Shown here piece by piece: positions 1-7,632 of a stretch of DNA of 18,514 nt; the stretch's first letter is position 1, and each line of letters begins with the position of its first letter. Below the pieces are notes generated by a model, which saw nothing but the letters and a program-made list of their open reading frames with translations, was not told the DNA's origin and searched no databases. The position numbers and the translations under genes were made by a program. The DNA is from SG8-41 sp029864385 (lineage in GTDB: Bacteria; Pseudomonadota; Gammaproteobacteria; Burkholderiales; SG8-41), in assembly GCA_029864385.1 (NCBI GenBank), contig JAOTTL010000077.1, forward strand, positions 1 to 18,514, read 5' to 3'.

Positions 1-109
1 TGATCATGTCGTCCCCCGCCAATTCCATAGACCCTTCTTAGGAGTGGAAAAAGTCGTCCATATGCGCTGACGGATTTAAGCGATAAGCGTGGCGCTGGGA
101 GTTTAAGGA

Positions 110-1330
110 GTGGTATTCGACATCGGGCTTGGCGTGATGGTATTCACTGCCATCGTGGTTGTCCTAGTGCTGGCGATCCTCCTCGCCCGCGCGGAGCTCG
201 TCGACACCGGTGTCGTCGAGATTAACGTCAACGACGAGCGAACCGTTTTCGCCCGGGTCGGTGAGAGACTTTATCGAGCGTTGTCGCACGCAAACCTATT
301 CGTGCCGTCAGCATGCGGGGGCAAGGGCACCTGCGGCCAGTGTCGAATCAAGGTGCTTGAGGGTGGTGGTGCGGTACTCGGCATCGAAGCGGTGCACCTG
401 ACCAAGCGCGAGATAGCGCGCAACGAGCGTCTCGCCTGCCAGGTTACGGTCAAGCACGATTTGCGCATCGTGCTTCCACATGAGGTGTTCGGCGTCAGAA
501 AGTGGCCCTGCACGGTGCGCAGCAACCGCAACGTGTCAACGTACATCAAGGAACTGGTGCTCGATCTGGACTCCGAAGAAACCATAGATTTCCGTGCAGG
601 CGGTTATATACAAATCGAGTGCGCTCCGCATGAGGTGAGATTCGCGAACTTCGACATCGATCCGCCCTTTGACAAAAACTGGCAGCGCCTGCGGCGCTAC
701 GTCTCGCGGGTGCGAGAACCCGTGACTCGAGCCTATTCCATGGCCAACTACCCCGGCGAGAACGAGATAATCATGTTGAACGTGCGCATCGCGCTGCCGC
801 CAGCTGGCGCTCCTCCTTCTGCTCCGCCGGGGGCGATGTCGTCATACCTGTTCTCGCTTCGTCCAGGAGATAAGCTGAACGTGTTCGGCCCGTTCGGCGA
901 ATTCTTTGCCAAAAAAACCGAGGCGGAAATGGTGTTTGTTGGCGGCGGCGCCGGCATGGCGCCCATGCGTTCTCACGTCCTCGATCAGCTTCTGCGCCTT
1001 GAGTCGAAGAGAAAAATCTCTTTCTGGTATGGCGCCCGCAGTCGCCGTGAATTGTTCTACGGCGATCTCTTCGACAGGCTTGCCGCTGAGCACGAGAACT
1101 TTTCCTGGCATGTCGCCTTGTCGGAACCACTCCCCGATGATGATTGGCTGGGCTACCGGGGCTTCATTCACCAAGTAGTCTATGAGCACCACCTCGAGCA
1201 TCACCCTGAGCCGGAGGACTGCGAATTTTACCTTTGCGGTCCCACGGTCATGATCAAAGCGGTGCTGCACATGCTGGAAGATCTCGGCGTTCCGGAAGAG
1301 AGCGTGCTTTTCGACGACTTCGGGATGTGA
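110..1330 (+). CDS. nqrF: Na+-translocating NADH:quinone reductase subunit F (NqrF)
   Basis: NqrF is the NADH-oxidising entry subunit of Na+-NQR: it passes electrons from NADH through FAD and a [2Fe-2S] cluster to the membrane subunits, which pump Na+. An N-terminal membrane anchor (about residues 5-27) is followed by a plant-type ferredoxin domain with cluster ligands C69, C75, C78 and C110, the FAD motif RAYSMANYP (207-215), the NADH motif GGGAGMAPMRSH (278-289) and YLCGPTVM (374-381). The 406 residues match the family. The start is GTG at 110: an in-frame TAA at 104 excludes anything earlier, and GGGAG at 97-101 is spaced 8 nt from it. The next candidate, ATG 137, would cut into the anchor. 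No nqrE is visible in the 109 bases upstream, although the window opens with a TGA that could end such a gene. No nqrM/apbE follows. Confidence 0.96.
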   Translation: MVFDIGLGVMVFTAIVVVLVLAILLARAELVDTGVVEINVNDERTVFARVGERLYRALSHANLFVPSACGGKGTCGQCRIKVLEGGGAVLGIEAVHLTKREIARNERLACQVTVKHDLRIVLPHEVFGVRKWPCTVRSNRNVSTYIKELVLDLDSEETIDFRAGGYIQIECAPHEVRFANFDIDPPFDKNWQRLRRYVSRVREPVTRAYSMANYPGENEIIMLNVRIALPPAGAPPSAPPGAMSSYLFSLRPGDKLNVFGPFGEFFAKKTEAEMVFVGGGAGMAPMRSHVLDQLLRLESKRKISFWYGARSRRELFYGDLFDRLAAEHENFSWHVALSEPLPDDDWLGYRGFIHQVVYEHHLEHHPEPEDCEFYLCGPTVMIKAVLHMLEDLGVPEESVLFDDFGM

Positions 1331-1594
1331 GAGCCCATGTTGGTGGGCGACAGGCGGCTTCATGGTGAAGCGCTCAGATCAGCAGGCGGGTGCGCGCACG
1401 CCTAAAGAATTTCTGTAAAGCGCCAACATGTCGGTACGGGTGCGTTCGTTTTGATAGCTTAAAATGGCGGCGCCTTGTTGAGAAATTGGCCGGGAAATAA
1501 AGGGACGCCGGCCCAAACTGACACGGATCAATGGACGAATCACCCCGCGCTGTCACTATTTGATAACTACTGAAACCTACTTGAGATCAAGCTT
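1331..1594. other. intergenic region between nqrF and the ATPase operon
   Basis: About 264 bases without a supported gene. Weak hairpins are present: GCCCA/TGGGC at 1333-1348, and an imperfect AGGCG..CGCCT stem in the 1380s to about 1400. Neither has a convincing T-run, so no nqrF terminator is called. An AT-rich patch (TAAAAT at 1460-1465) could be a -10 element for the ATPase operon, but I see no good -35 in front of it. Confidence 0.4.
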
Positions 1595-1966
1595 ATGGCA
1601 AAGCCCGTACCGCACACTGACGCACGAATCGACGAGGCGATGAACAGCGTTCTGGAGAAAGAGCGGCAGTCGCGCGAGAGAATCGAGCAATGCGAGCGCG
1701 AGGCGGCCGCGCTTCTTGACAAGGCGCAGCGGCGCGCCCGCGCCGTCTCCGATCGCACCGACAAGCGAATCATTGCGTTCCGGCAGCGCTGCGCGGAGAC
1801 CACCCAGCGCGCGATGGATACGCTTCTGGCTGAAGACAGCGAAGGATCCGAACGGGCCCCGGAGCGCGAGCGAGAGTCTTCCCAAATCGACGCCGCGGTG
1901 CGCCGGCTCGCGGCGAGGCTGACCGGCGACGCTGCGGACGACGCTGATGGAACAGCTCCGCCATGA
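1595..1966 (+). CDS. predicted V/A-type ATPase peripheral-stalk subunit (G/H-like coiled coil)
   Basis: This is the first gene of the ATPase operon: 123 residues, highly charged, with an alanine/arginine/glutamate-rich stretch (about 10-80) that reads as one long alpha-helical coiled coil. A disordered acidic, proline-ending tail follows. Short coiled-coil proteins in this position usually pair with subunit E to form the peripheral stalk that stops the catalytic head from rotating; I infer this role from position, size and composition, since no family motif is diagnostic. Its stop overlaps the next start as ATGA at 1963-1966, indicating translational coupling. ATG 1595 is preceded only by a weak purine-rich patch (around 1583-1587). 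It could also be an unrelated operon-specific accessory protein. Confidence 0.7.
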   Translation: MAKPVPHTDARIDEAMNSVLEKERQSRERIEQCEREAAALLDKAQRRARAVSDRTDKRIIAFRQRCAETTQRAMDTLLAEDSEGSERAPERERESSQIDAAVRRLAARLTGDAADDADGTAPP

Positions 1967-2733
1967 GCCAGATGGCGAAGTTCGCCTATTCACAAGCGCG
2001 ACTGCACGCGCGCCACGGCGATCGCCTCGACGCCGCCGGCTGGCGGCGGCTCAGCGGCGTCGGCGATCTCCTTCAGCTGCTTCAGGCCGCCCGCGCCAGC
2101 GCGCTTCGGCCATGGGTGCTCCCGTTCAGCGAAGAGACAGACATGCATACCATGGAGCTCTGGCTGCGCCGCCAGTTTCGCGAGTACGTCGATACAGTGG
2201 CCGGCTGGCAGCCGGCGTCGTGGCGCGACGCCACGCGCTGGACCCGGCGTCTACTGGATCTGCCGGCGCTTCGCCATCTGCTCTCGGGCGAGCTGGCGTG
2301 GCCGTGGATGCGTGAGGACGAGGCGCTCGAGCTGTTCGTGACCGAGGACGGGCAGGCGCGGGTGCAAGCAATGCGTGACTCGGACTGCGCACCTTTAGTG
2401 CAAGCCTTCGAAGCCGACCTGTCGCTGCTCGAGGGCTGGCTGGGGCAATGGCGAAAGCTGTGGCCGACGCGCACACTGTCCGCGCCGCTCGAAAGCTTGC
2501 GCGTGCTCCTGCGCCGACACCTCGAGGTGTTAACCGCGACGACCGATGTGCGCGAAGCAGAGCGTGAGCGCGAACAGCTCAAGCACCAGCTGGTGGCGGG
2601 ATTCCGGCGCCACGTGCACGATCCGGCCGGCGCATACTTTCATCTCGCGCTGGTGGCCGCCGATATTGCGGCGCTGCGCGGCGAGCTCGTCCGCCACCGG
2701 CTTTTTGATGTGACCCGCCAGGACGTCAAGTAA
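1963..2733 (+). CDS. atpC: predicted V/A-type ATPase subunit C-like protein
   Basis: A 256-residue soluble, mostly helical protein. In a V/A-type ATPase, subunit C (eukaryotic d) is the funnel that joins the central shaft (D/F) to the proteolipid ring. The N-terminal FAYSQARLHARHGDRLD (7-23) resembles the YAYxNARVRAxxxxLL opening of subunit C, and the rest is helical with many conserved-looking Trp and Arg residues. It is clearly shorter than the ~320-350 residues typical of Thermus or archaeal subunit C. It is the only operon product that can fill the C role. The DUF2764 proteins of Chlamydia and Bacteroidetes ATPase operons, similar in length, are an alternative. Overlaps: ATGA with the gene before, TAATG with subunit I. 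Confidence 0.65.
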   Translation: MSQMAKFAYSQARLHARHGDRLDAAGWRRLSGVGDLLQLLQAARASALRPWVLPFSEETDMHTMELWLRRQFREYVDTVAGWQPASWRDATRWTRRLLDLPALRHLLSGELAWPWMREDEALELFVTEDGQARVQAMRDSDCAPLVQAFEADLSLLEGWLGQWRKLWPTRTLSAPLESLRVLLRRHLEVLTATTDVREAEREREQLKHQLVAGFRRHVHDPAGAYFHLALVAADIAALRGELVRHRLFDVTRQDVK

Positions 2734-4568
2734 TGCTACGTTCCGTTCCAACCCGCTGGTTCGAGCTGCTCACCGCGCGAGAGGATTTGAGCGCCGCAGT
2801 GGAAACGCTGGCGGGAACCCTGGCGGTCGAGCTCGAGAGCCACAGCGAGACAACCGCACCGCTGGCGGTGCCGGACATAAACGCGCAGCTCGAGGAGTAC
2901 GCGCACCTCGCGCGCCGCTATCAGCCTTACTGGCCTGAACCCGATTATGGAGCCGGTGTCGCGCCGAAGTTACTCGTCGAAACCATGCGTGAAGCCTTGA
3001 GTCGGCTCTACGCGTGGCGCGATGGGGCCGAGCCTAAGGTTCGCGACTTCGAACGCCTGCGGTCGGAAGCGACCGAGCTTGAGCTGCTTCGTGACCTACT
3101 CGCCGAGATCACCACCAGCGGGCTCAATCTGGAACGCTTCGCCTCCGCCGGCCCGGCGCTCGCGACGCGTCTCTACGTCCTGCCGCCGGAGGCCCGTGTG
3201 CCGCAGGTGCCGCCGGCGGTCATCATCCAGTCAGTCACCACCAAGGCGCACGACTTTCTATTCGCTGTGGGTCCTCGCGACGAGATCGGCCTGTTGGACC
3301 GAGAGCTGGTGGCGTACAAAGCACGTCGGGTTTCGATCCCAATCTTTCTCGGAGACGACTGGCAGGTTGCGCGCCGCAGGGTTGCAGAACGAATCGACAC
3401 AATTAGCCGTGAGTGCCAGAGCCTTGTCGATGAGATCCTTGTCATCGGCGAGCATCACCGACTGGCCACGGCGCTGGCAGATATTCATCGTCTGGAGTGG
3501 TTCCTCGCCCACGCCGCCCAGCTGCCGGTGAGCGAGAACTTCGGCTGGGTAACTGGCTGGACCAGCGACCCTGACGGCGCGCAGCTGCAACGCCGTCTCG
3601 ACGCGGCGGGCGTGCGCGGCCTGCTGCGTCTGGTCGAACCGCCTCCGGGGAAACGTGCCCCCACAGTCATGCGCAACCCCTGGTGGGCGCGCCCCTTCGA
3701 GCTTTTCGCCAGGCTGCTGGGCACGCCTGGCGGCAACGAAGTCGATCCCAGCCGGCTGCTCGCTGTACTGGTACCGCTGATGTTCGGTTACATGTTCGGC
3801 GACGTGGGACAGGGTGCCGTTCTCGTGGTCATCGGGTTCGTCCTGTCCCGGCGCTTTCCCATTGCGAAGATTCTTATCGCCGGAGGCCTGGCCGCGATCG
3901 TGTTCGGTTTCGCCTTTGGAAGCGCCTTCAGCCGCGAGGACATCATCCAACCCCTGTGGCTCCATCCGCTCGAGGCTCCGATTCCGCTGCTCGTCATCCC
4001 GCTCGTTGGCGGCGTGATTGTCATCATGCTCGGCCTGGTGTTGAACGGCGTCGAGGCTTCGTGGCGCGGCGAGCTCGCGAACTGGTGGCGGCTCGACGCG
4101 GCGGTGCTGAGCCTGTATTTGTCGCTCGTGCTCAGCATCTGGCGCTTCGAATTCATGGCAGTGGCCGCAGCTGCGCTGCTTTGGTACCTCACCGGCGTCG
4201 CCTGGGAAAGCCGTCACAGAGGCACGTCAATCGGGGGCGGACTCGGGCACCTGCTCGAGAGCACGATGCAGCTTGTGGTGAACACGATTTCGTTTGCGCG
4301 GGTCGGCGCATTCGCTCTCGCCCACGCGGGGTTGTCGCTGGCGATTGTCACTATCGCCGACATCAGCCGCAACGCGGCGATCCATATAGTGGTCATGGTG
4401 ATCGGAAATATATTCGTGATTGTCCTCGAAGGACTCGTGGTCTTCATTCAGACCACGCGTCTCGTGCTGTTCGAGTTTTTCATCCGTTTCTTGCGTGGCG
4501 AGGGTCGGGTATTTCGTCCGCTGACACCGCCCGCACCGCCCCAAGTTTCAAATCTAAGGAGAACGTAA
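2733..4568 (+). CDS. atpI: V/A-type ATPase membrane subunit I (a-subunit)
   Basis: Subunit I is the stator half of the ion channel. Its cytoplasmic N-terminal half holds the peripheral stalks, and its C-terminal membrane half conducts ions against the rotating K ring. The first ~330 residues are soluble, helical and charged; from about residue 340 there are about seven or eight hydrophobic segments. Two arginines fit the essential channel arginines of the family: R523 in SFARVGAFALAH and R576 in QTTRLVLFEFF, followed by the typical FxRGxGxxFxPL end. At 611 residues it is slightly shorter than Thermus or Enterococcus homologues (about 650). ATG 2733 overlaps the previous stop (TAATG), and the next gene starts in the same way at its end, with AAGGAG in the last codons. 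Confidence 0.93.
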   Translation: MLRSVPTRWFELLTAREDLSAAVETLAGTLAVELESHSETTAPLAVPDINAQLEEYAHLARRYQPYWPEPDYGAGVAPKLLVETMREALSRLYAWRDGAEPKVRDFERLRSEATELELLRDLLAEITTSGLNLERFASAGPALATRLYVLPPEARVPQVPPAVIIQSVTTKAHDFLFAVGPRDEIGLLDRELVAYKARRVSIPIFLGDDWQVARRRVAERIDTISRECQSLVDEILVIGEHHRLATALADIHRLEWFLAHAAQLPVSENFGWVTGWTSDPDGAQLQRRLDAAGVRGLLRLVEPPPGKRAPTVMRNPWWARPFELFARLLGTPGGNEVDPSRLLAVLVPLMFGYMFGDVGQGAVLVVIGFVLSRRFPIAKILIAGGLAAIVFGFAFGSAFSREDIIQPLWLHPLEAPIPLLVIPLVGGVIVIMLGLVLNGVEASWRGELANWWRLDAAVLSLYLSLVLSIWRFEFMAVAAAALLWYLTGVAWESRHRGTSIGGGLGHLLESTMQLVVNTISFARVGAFALAHAGLSLAIVTIADISRNAAIHIVVMVIGNIFVIVLEGLVVFIQTTRLVLFEFFIRFLRGEGRVFRPLTPPAPPQVSNLRRT

Positions 4569-4918
4569 TGAGCCGAAGTAAAAAGACCATGATTATTTCT
4601 CTGGCCGTCGCGGTTTCGGCCTTCGGCATATTGGCCACCGGTCTCATCGTCATACCCCCCGCGGTTGCGGCGGCCGCCGCCGGCCCGGCGCAAGTCGGTG
4701 CCAACGCGCTGGGGCTGGGTCTGATTGCGGCGGCAATCGCCACCGGTGGTGCCGCCATTGGCGCCGGCTACGCGGTGGGGCTGGTAGGCAGCGCCGCCAT
4801 CGGCGCGCTGGCGGAGAAGCCGGAGATGCTGGGGCGCGTGCTAATGCTGGTCGGCCTGGCCGAGGGTATCGCCATATACGGCATACTCATGTCGGTTCTG
4901 ATCCTCAACCGCATCTAG
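4568..4918 (+). CDS. atpK: V/A-type ATPase proteolipid subunit K (rotor ring)
   Basis: Subunit K is the ring-forming proteolipid that carries the coupling ion. Its 116 residues comprise an N-terminal hydrophobic segment (8-30, possibly a cleaved signal as in some V-type proteolipids) and one helical hairpin: helix 1 about 45-78, polar loop AEKPE (82-86), helix 2 about 89-113. The ion-binding carboxylate is E99 in GLAEGIAIYG. The position equivalent to the Na+-ligand glutamine of Ilyobacter c-subunits is A66, and the residue after the glutamate is glycine (G100) rather than Ser/Thr, so H+ coupling is more likely than Na+. ATG 4568 overlaps the stop of subunit I (TAATG) and has AAGGAG about 6 nt upstream. 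Confidence 0.95.
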   Translation: MSRSKKTMIISLAVAVSAFGILATGLIVIPPAVAAAAAGPAQVGANALGLGLIAAAIATGGAAIGAGYAVGLVGSAAIGALAEKPEMLGRVLMLVGLAEGIAIYGILMSVLILNRI

Positions 4919-4943
4919 CGATGCAGGATCAAGGCAGAAAATA

Positions 4944-5240
4944 ATGCCGGCACCCATCTTCATCGGCGACGAAGTGAGCGCAAGCGCCTATCGGCTTGGC
5001 GGCGCCAGGGTACGTGTTACCAGCGCCGACGAAGTCGCGGCGGATCTCGCCTGGGCCTGCCGCGAGGCGGAGCTCGTGTTGATCACGGCCGAGTGCGCCG
5101 CGCGTCTGCCATCTGACGAACTGGTTAAGACGCAATCACTGCTGCGCCCGCTGGTGCTCGTGGTCCCCGACATGCGAGGGCGCACGCCGTTGCCGGACCT
5201 TTCTCAGTGGATCCGCGCACAGCTGGGGCTAGAGGCATGA
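4944..5240 (+). CDS. atpF: V/A-type ATPase subunit F
   Basis: Subunit F is the small Rossmann-like protein that binds the D shaft in the central rotor and modulates ATP hydrolysis. Its 98 residues show the family pattern: IFIGDEVSASAYRLGGARVRV at the start (IGDE then an xxFRLxGxxV-like strand), then AELVLITAECAARLP (about 43-57) and a C-terminal strand and helix (PLVLVVPDMRG). It is a little shorter than Thermus F (104). It lies 25 bp after atpK, the widest gap inside the operon, and its stop overlaps the subunit E start as ATGA. Confidence 0.88.
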   Translation: MPAPIFIGDEVSASAYRLGGARVRVTSADEVAADLAWACREAELVLITAECAARLPSDELVKTQSLLRPLVLVVPDMRGRTPLPDLSQWIRAQLGLEA

Positions 5241-5881
5241 GTGAGCCAGGCAGCGTTCTAGACGCGCAGGTGACTGCGCTTGAAGATGTGGTGGAAACGA
5301 GCCGGGAGGCGCGTTGCCACCAGCTGCTCGAGGATGCCAAGCGAGGCGTCCAAGAAACGGTGAAGCGGGCGCACCGCGAAAATCGAGCGCGCATGCACGC
5401 TGCGATCGAGGCGCAGCGAAAAGGCATGGAAGAGACCCTCGCCGCAACCCGCGCGCGGCTTGCGACCCGAGCCCGCCAGCGGCAGCAGCAGGCCGACAAG
5501 GAACGCCTGGACCACGCCTGGGCGCGGCTTGGCAAGGTCCTGCTGGAGCGCTGGCAAGACGCGGATATTCGCCGCCAGTGGATACTGGGTCTGGTCGAAG
5601 AAGCGCTCGCCCACCTTCCCGGCGACCCCTGGCGCATCGAGCATCCCCTGGGCTTCGACCCGGCTGAGCTGGCTAGTATGAACGAGCGAATCGCCGAGCA
5701 CTGCGGCGGCGAGCCTGCTGATTTCGTGGCTCGCGAAGTCGCCCGGGCGGGCCTGCGCATCGTCGCCGGCGGCGCGTGCCTCGACGGGACGGTGGAAGGG
5801 CTGCTCACCGACCGGAACCGGGTCGAAGCCGAGCTTCTCGCCATGCTTCGCGCCAACGACGAAGACGTTTCGAAAACGTGA
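5237..5881 (+). CDS. atpE: V/A-type ATPase subunit E (peripheral stalk)
   Basis: Subunit E forms the peripheral stalk with the G/H coiled-coil subunit and caps the catalytic head. The N-terminal half (about 10-115) is a long charged helix rich in Arg, Glu, Gln and Ala. The C-terminal half is globular and ends in the typical LRIVAGGACLDGTVEGLLTD strand-and-turn region, like the GGVxxxxxxGxxxxDNTL pattern of the family, followed by a last helix. ATG 5237 overlaps the stop of subunit F (ATGA). The end overlaps the GTG start of subunit A (GTGA at 5878-5881). The 214 residues fit the family range of about 185-225. Confidence 0.88.
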   Translation: MSEPGSVLDAQVTALEDVVETSREARCHQLLEDAKRGVQETVKRAHRENRARMHAAIEAQRKGMEETLAATRARLATRARQRQQQADKERLDHAWARLGKVLLERWQDADIRRQWILGLVEEALAHLPGDPWRIEHPLGFDPAELASMNERIAEHCGGEPADFVAREVARAGLRIVAGGACLDGTVEGLLTDRNRVEAELLAMLRANDEDVSKT

Positions 5882-7632
5882 CCACCGCGAAAATCACTTC
5901 GGTAAGCGGCCCGGTGCTCAAAGCGCGCGTTGAGCAACCCTTCCAGATGGGAGAGGCGGTGCGCGTGGGTGAACGCGAACTCATGGGCGAAGTGATTCGC
6001 ATCCAGGGTCAAGAGATCGTGGTGCAGGTGTACGAGGACACCAGCGGCCTTCGCCCGGGGGGGGCCGTGCTCGGCAACGGACTCCCGCTCGCGGTGCGCC
6101 TCGGCCCGCACCTGCTCGGCGGGATCTTCGATGGCCTGCTGCGCCCCCTCACGGGCACGGACTCCGCGTACATCGAACCCGGAACGGTAAAGACGGCGCC
6201 GCGCGTGCTTCCGTTCAAGCCCGGCGTCAAAGAGGGGGACGCGCTGAATGCGGGGATGCGTTTCGGCAACGTTCAAACCTCCGGAGGCAAGACGCTGCAA
6301 TGCCTCGTGCCGCCCGAAGTCAACGGCAAGGTGGCGCGCATGGCGCCGGGCGGCGAGTATGCCGAGGACGCGACGCTGTGCTGGCTGGACGACGCCGACG
6401 GTGCACCCTCCGAACTTGCGATGAGCCATATCTGGCCGGTGCGAAAGCCGCGCCCAATCGTGGAGCGTCTTCCGGTCGCGGGACCGCTGCTCACCGGGCA
6501 GCGCATACTCGATGCCCTTTTTCCCGTCGCCCAGGGCGGCAAGGCGACGCTTCCCGGCGGTTTCGGCACCGGCAAGACCGTGCTGCAGGAAAGTCTGGCC
6601 AAGTGGTGCGATGCGGACGTCATCGTCTATGTCGGCTGCGGAGAGCGCGGCAACGAGATGTCGGGCGTGCTGCAGGAGTTTCCCGCGCTGGAGGATCCGC
6701 GCACCGGCCGGCCGCTGATGGAGCGCACCGTGTTGATCGCCAACGTCTCCAACATGCCGGTGGCCGCCCGTGAGGCAAGCACCTACACGGCGGTTTCGGT
6801 GGCGGAATATTTCCGCGACCAGGGCTTACATGTCGCGCTCATGGCCGATTCCACCAGCAGGTGGGCCGAGGCCCTGCGCGAGATCTCGGGCCGCCTTGGT
6901 GAGCTACCCGCCGAGGCCGGTTATCCGGCTTACTTGAGCAGCCGCCTGGCCGCATTCTACGAGCGTGCCGCGCGCGTGCGAACGCTTTCAGGAGACGAGG
7001 GTTCGGTCACGATCATCGGCGCGGTGAGTCCCGCGGGAGGCGATTTCTCCGAGCCAGTGACCACCCATACCAAGCGCTATGTGCGCTCCTTTTGGGCGCT
7101 TGACAGCGCGCGGGCCCACGCGCGCTTTTATCCCGCCATTCATCCGCTGCAGTCGTACTCTGAAGACGTCGAGGCGCTCGCGTCGTGGTGGCAGGCGCGC
7201 GGCGATCCGCACTGGTCGGAAACGCGCCGACGTTTCCTTACCCTGCTGCAACAGCAGGCGCGTCTCGAGCGCATGGCGCGGATTGTCGGCAAAGACGCCT
7301 TACCGATGCGACAGCAGCTGGTGCTGCTTTGCGCACAGGTCGTGTCCGAAGGTTTTTTACGTCAGTCGGCAATCTCTCCGGTGGATCGGTACTGCTCGCC
7401 TGAACGCCAGGTGCGCATGATGCGCCTGCTTCTGCGCTTCAACGATCTTGCGGAAAAAGCGGTGGAGGCGGGAGCGAGCGTCGAAGAGCTTTATGCACTT
7501 CCGGTGGTCCGGGGTCTGCAGCGCATGGGTGAGGAGATACCGGAAGATCACCTGGATCAATTCGATTCATTGCAGGAGCAGCTCGAAACCGATTTCGCCA
7601 CCTGGACACGAGCAACCGCCAATGTGGGCTGA
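5878..7632 (+). CDS. atpA: V/A-type ATPase catalytic subunit A
   Basis: This is the nucleotide-hydrolysing or -synthesising subunit of the A3B3 head. The P-loop is GGFGTGKT (227-234), the catalytic glutamate is E256 in GCGERGNEM, and the family motif ADSTSRWAEALREISGRLGELPAEAGYPAYL is complete (it is longer than 20 residues and quoted only in part here: ADSTSRWAEALR). The A-specific insertion (bulge domain, about 115-195) that separates V/A-type A from F-type beta is present. Start: GTG 5878, overlapping the atpE stop as GTGA, giving VTTAKITSVSGPVLKA, where V/A-type A subunits normally begin. An earlier in-frame opening from 5776 would overlap atpE and is not credible. The result is 584 residues, as expected. 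A G8 run at 6057-6064 lies in frame. Confidence 0.97.
   Translation: MTTAKITSVSGPVLKARVEQPFQMGEAVRVGERELMGEVIRIQGQEIVVQVYEDTSGLRPGGAVLGNGLPLAVRLGPHLLGGIFDGLLRPLTGTDSAYIEPGTVKTAPRVLPFKPGVKEGDALNAGMRFGNVQTSGGKTLQCLVPPEVNGKVARMAPGGEYAEDATLCWLDDADGAPSELAMSHIWPVRKPRPIVERLPVAGPLLTGQRILDALFPVAQGGKATLPGGFGTGKTVLQESLAKWCDADVIVYVGCGERGNEMSGVLQEFPALEDPRTGRPLMERTVLIANVSNMPVAAREASTYTAVSVAEYFRDQGLHVALMADSTSRWAEALREISGRLGELPAEAGYPAYLSSRLAAFYERAARVRTLSGDEGSVTIIGAVSPAGGDFSEPVTTHTKRYVRSFWALDSARAHARFYPAIHPLQSYSEDVEALASWWQARGDPHWSETRRRFLTLLQQQARLERMARIVGKDALPMRQQLVLLCAQVVSEGFLRQSAISPVDRYCSPERQVRMMRLLLRFNDLAEKAVEAGASVEELYALPVVRGLQRMGEEIPEDHLDQFDSLQEQLETDFATWTRATANVG

Noticed and set aside
1460..1465. TAAAAT near TTTTGATAGC as an FNR-type promoter for the ATPase operon
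   Set aside because: Only the left half-site TTGAT is present; the right half does not match, and no -35 is spaced correctly.
3258..4217. Minus-strand ORF of 319 codons opposite subunit I
   Set aside because: Its composition (many His, Gln, Asp, Glu, Arg) is typical of antisense reading through a GC-rich gene, and subunit I is unambiguous on the + strand.
5776..5877. Upstream extension of subunit A by 34 codons
   Set aside because: It lies inside atpE in another frame and reads as Arg-rich shadow; GTG 5878 gives the standard N-terminus.
6057..6064. G8 run in atpA, and another at 16741-16748, as phase-variation tracts
   Set aside because: Eight Gs are not remarkable at this GC content; the atpA frame is intact and nothing else indicates phase variation.
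7448..7621. Upstream extension of subunit B by 58 codons
   Set aside because: It overlaps the conserved C-terminus of subunit A and has no B-like sequence; ATG 7622 matches the family start.
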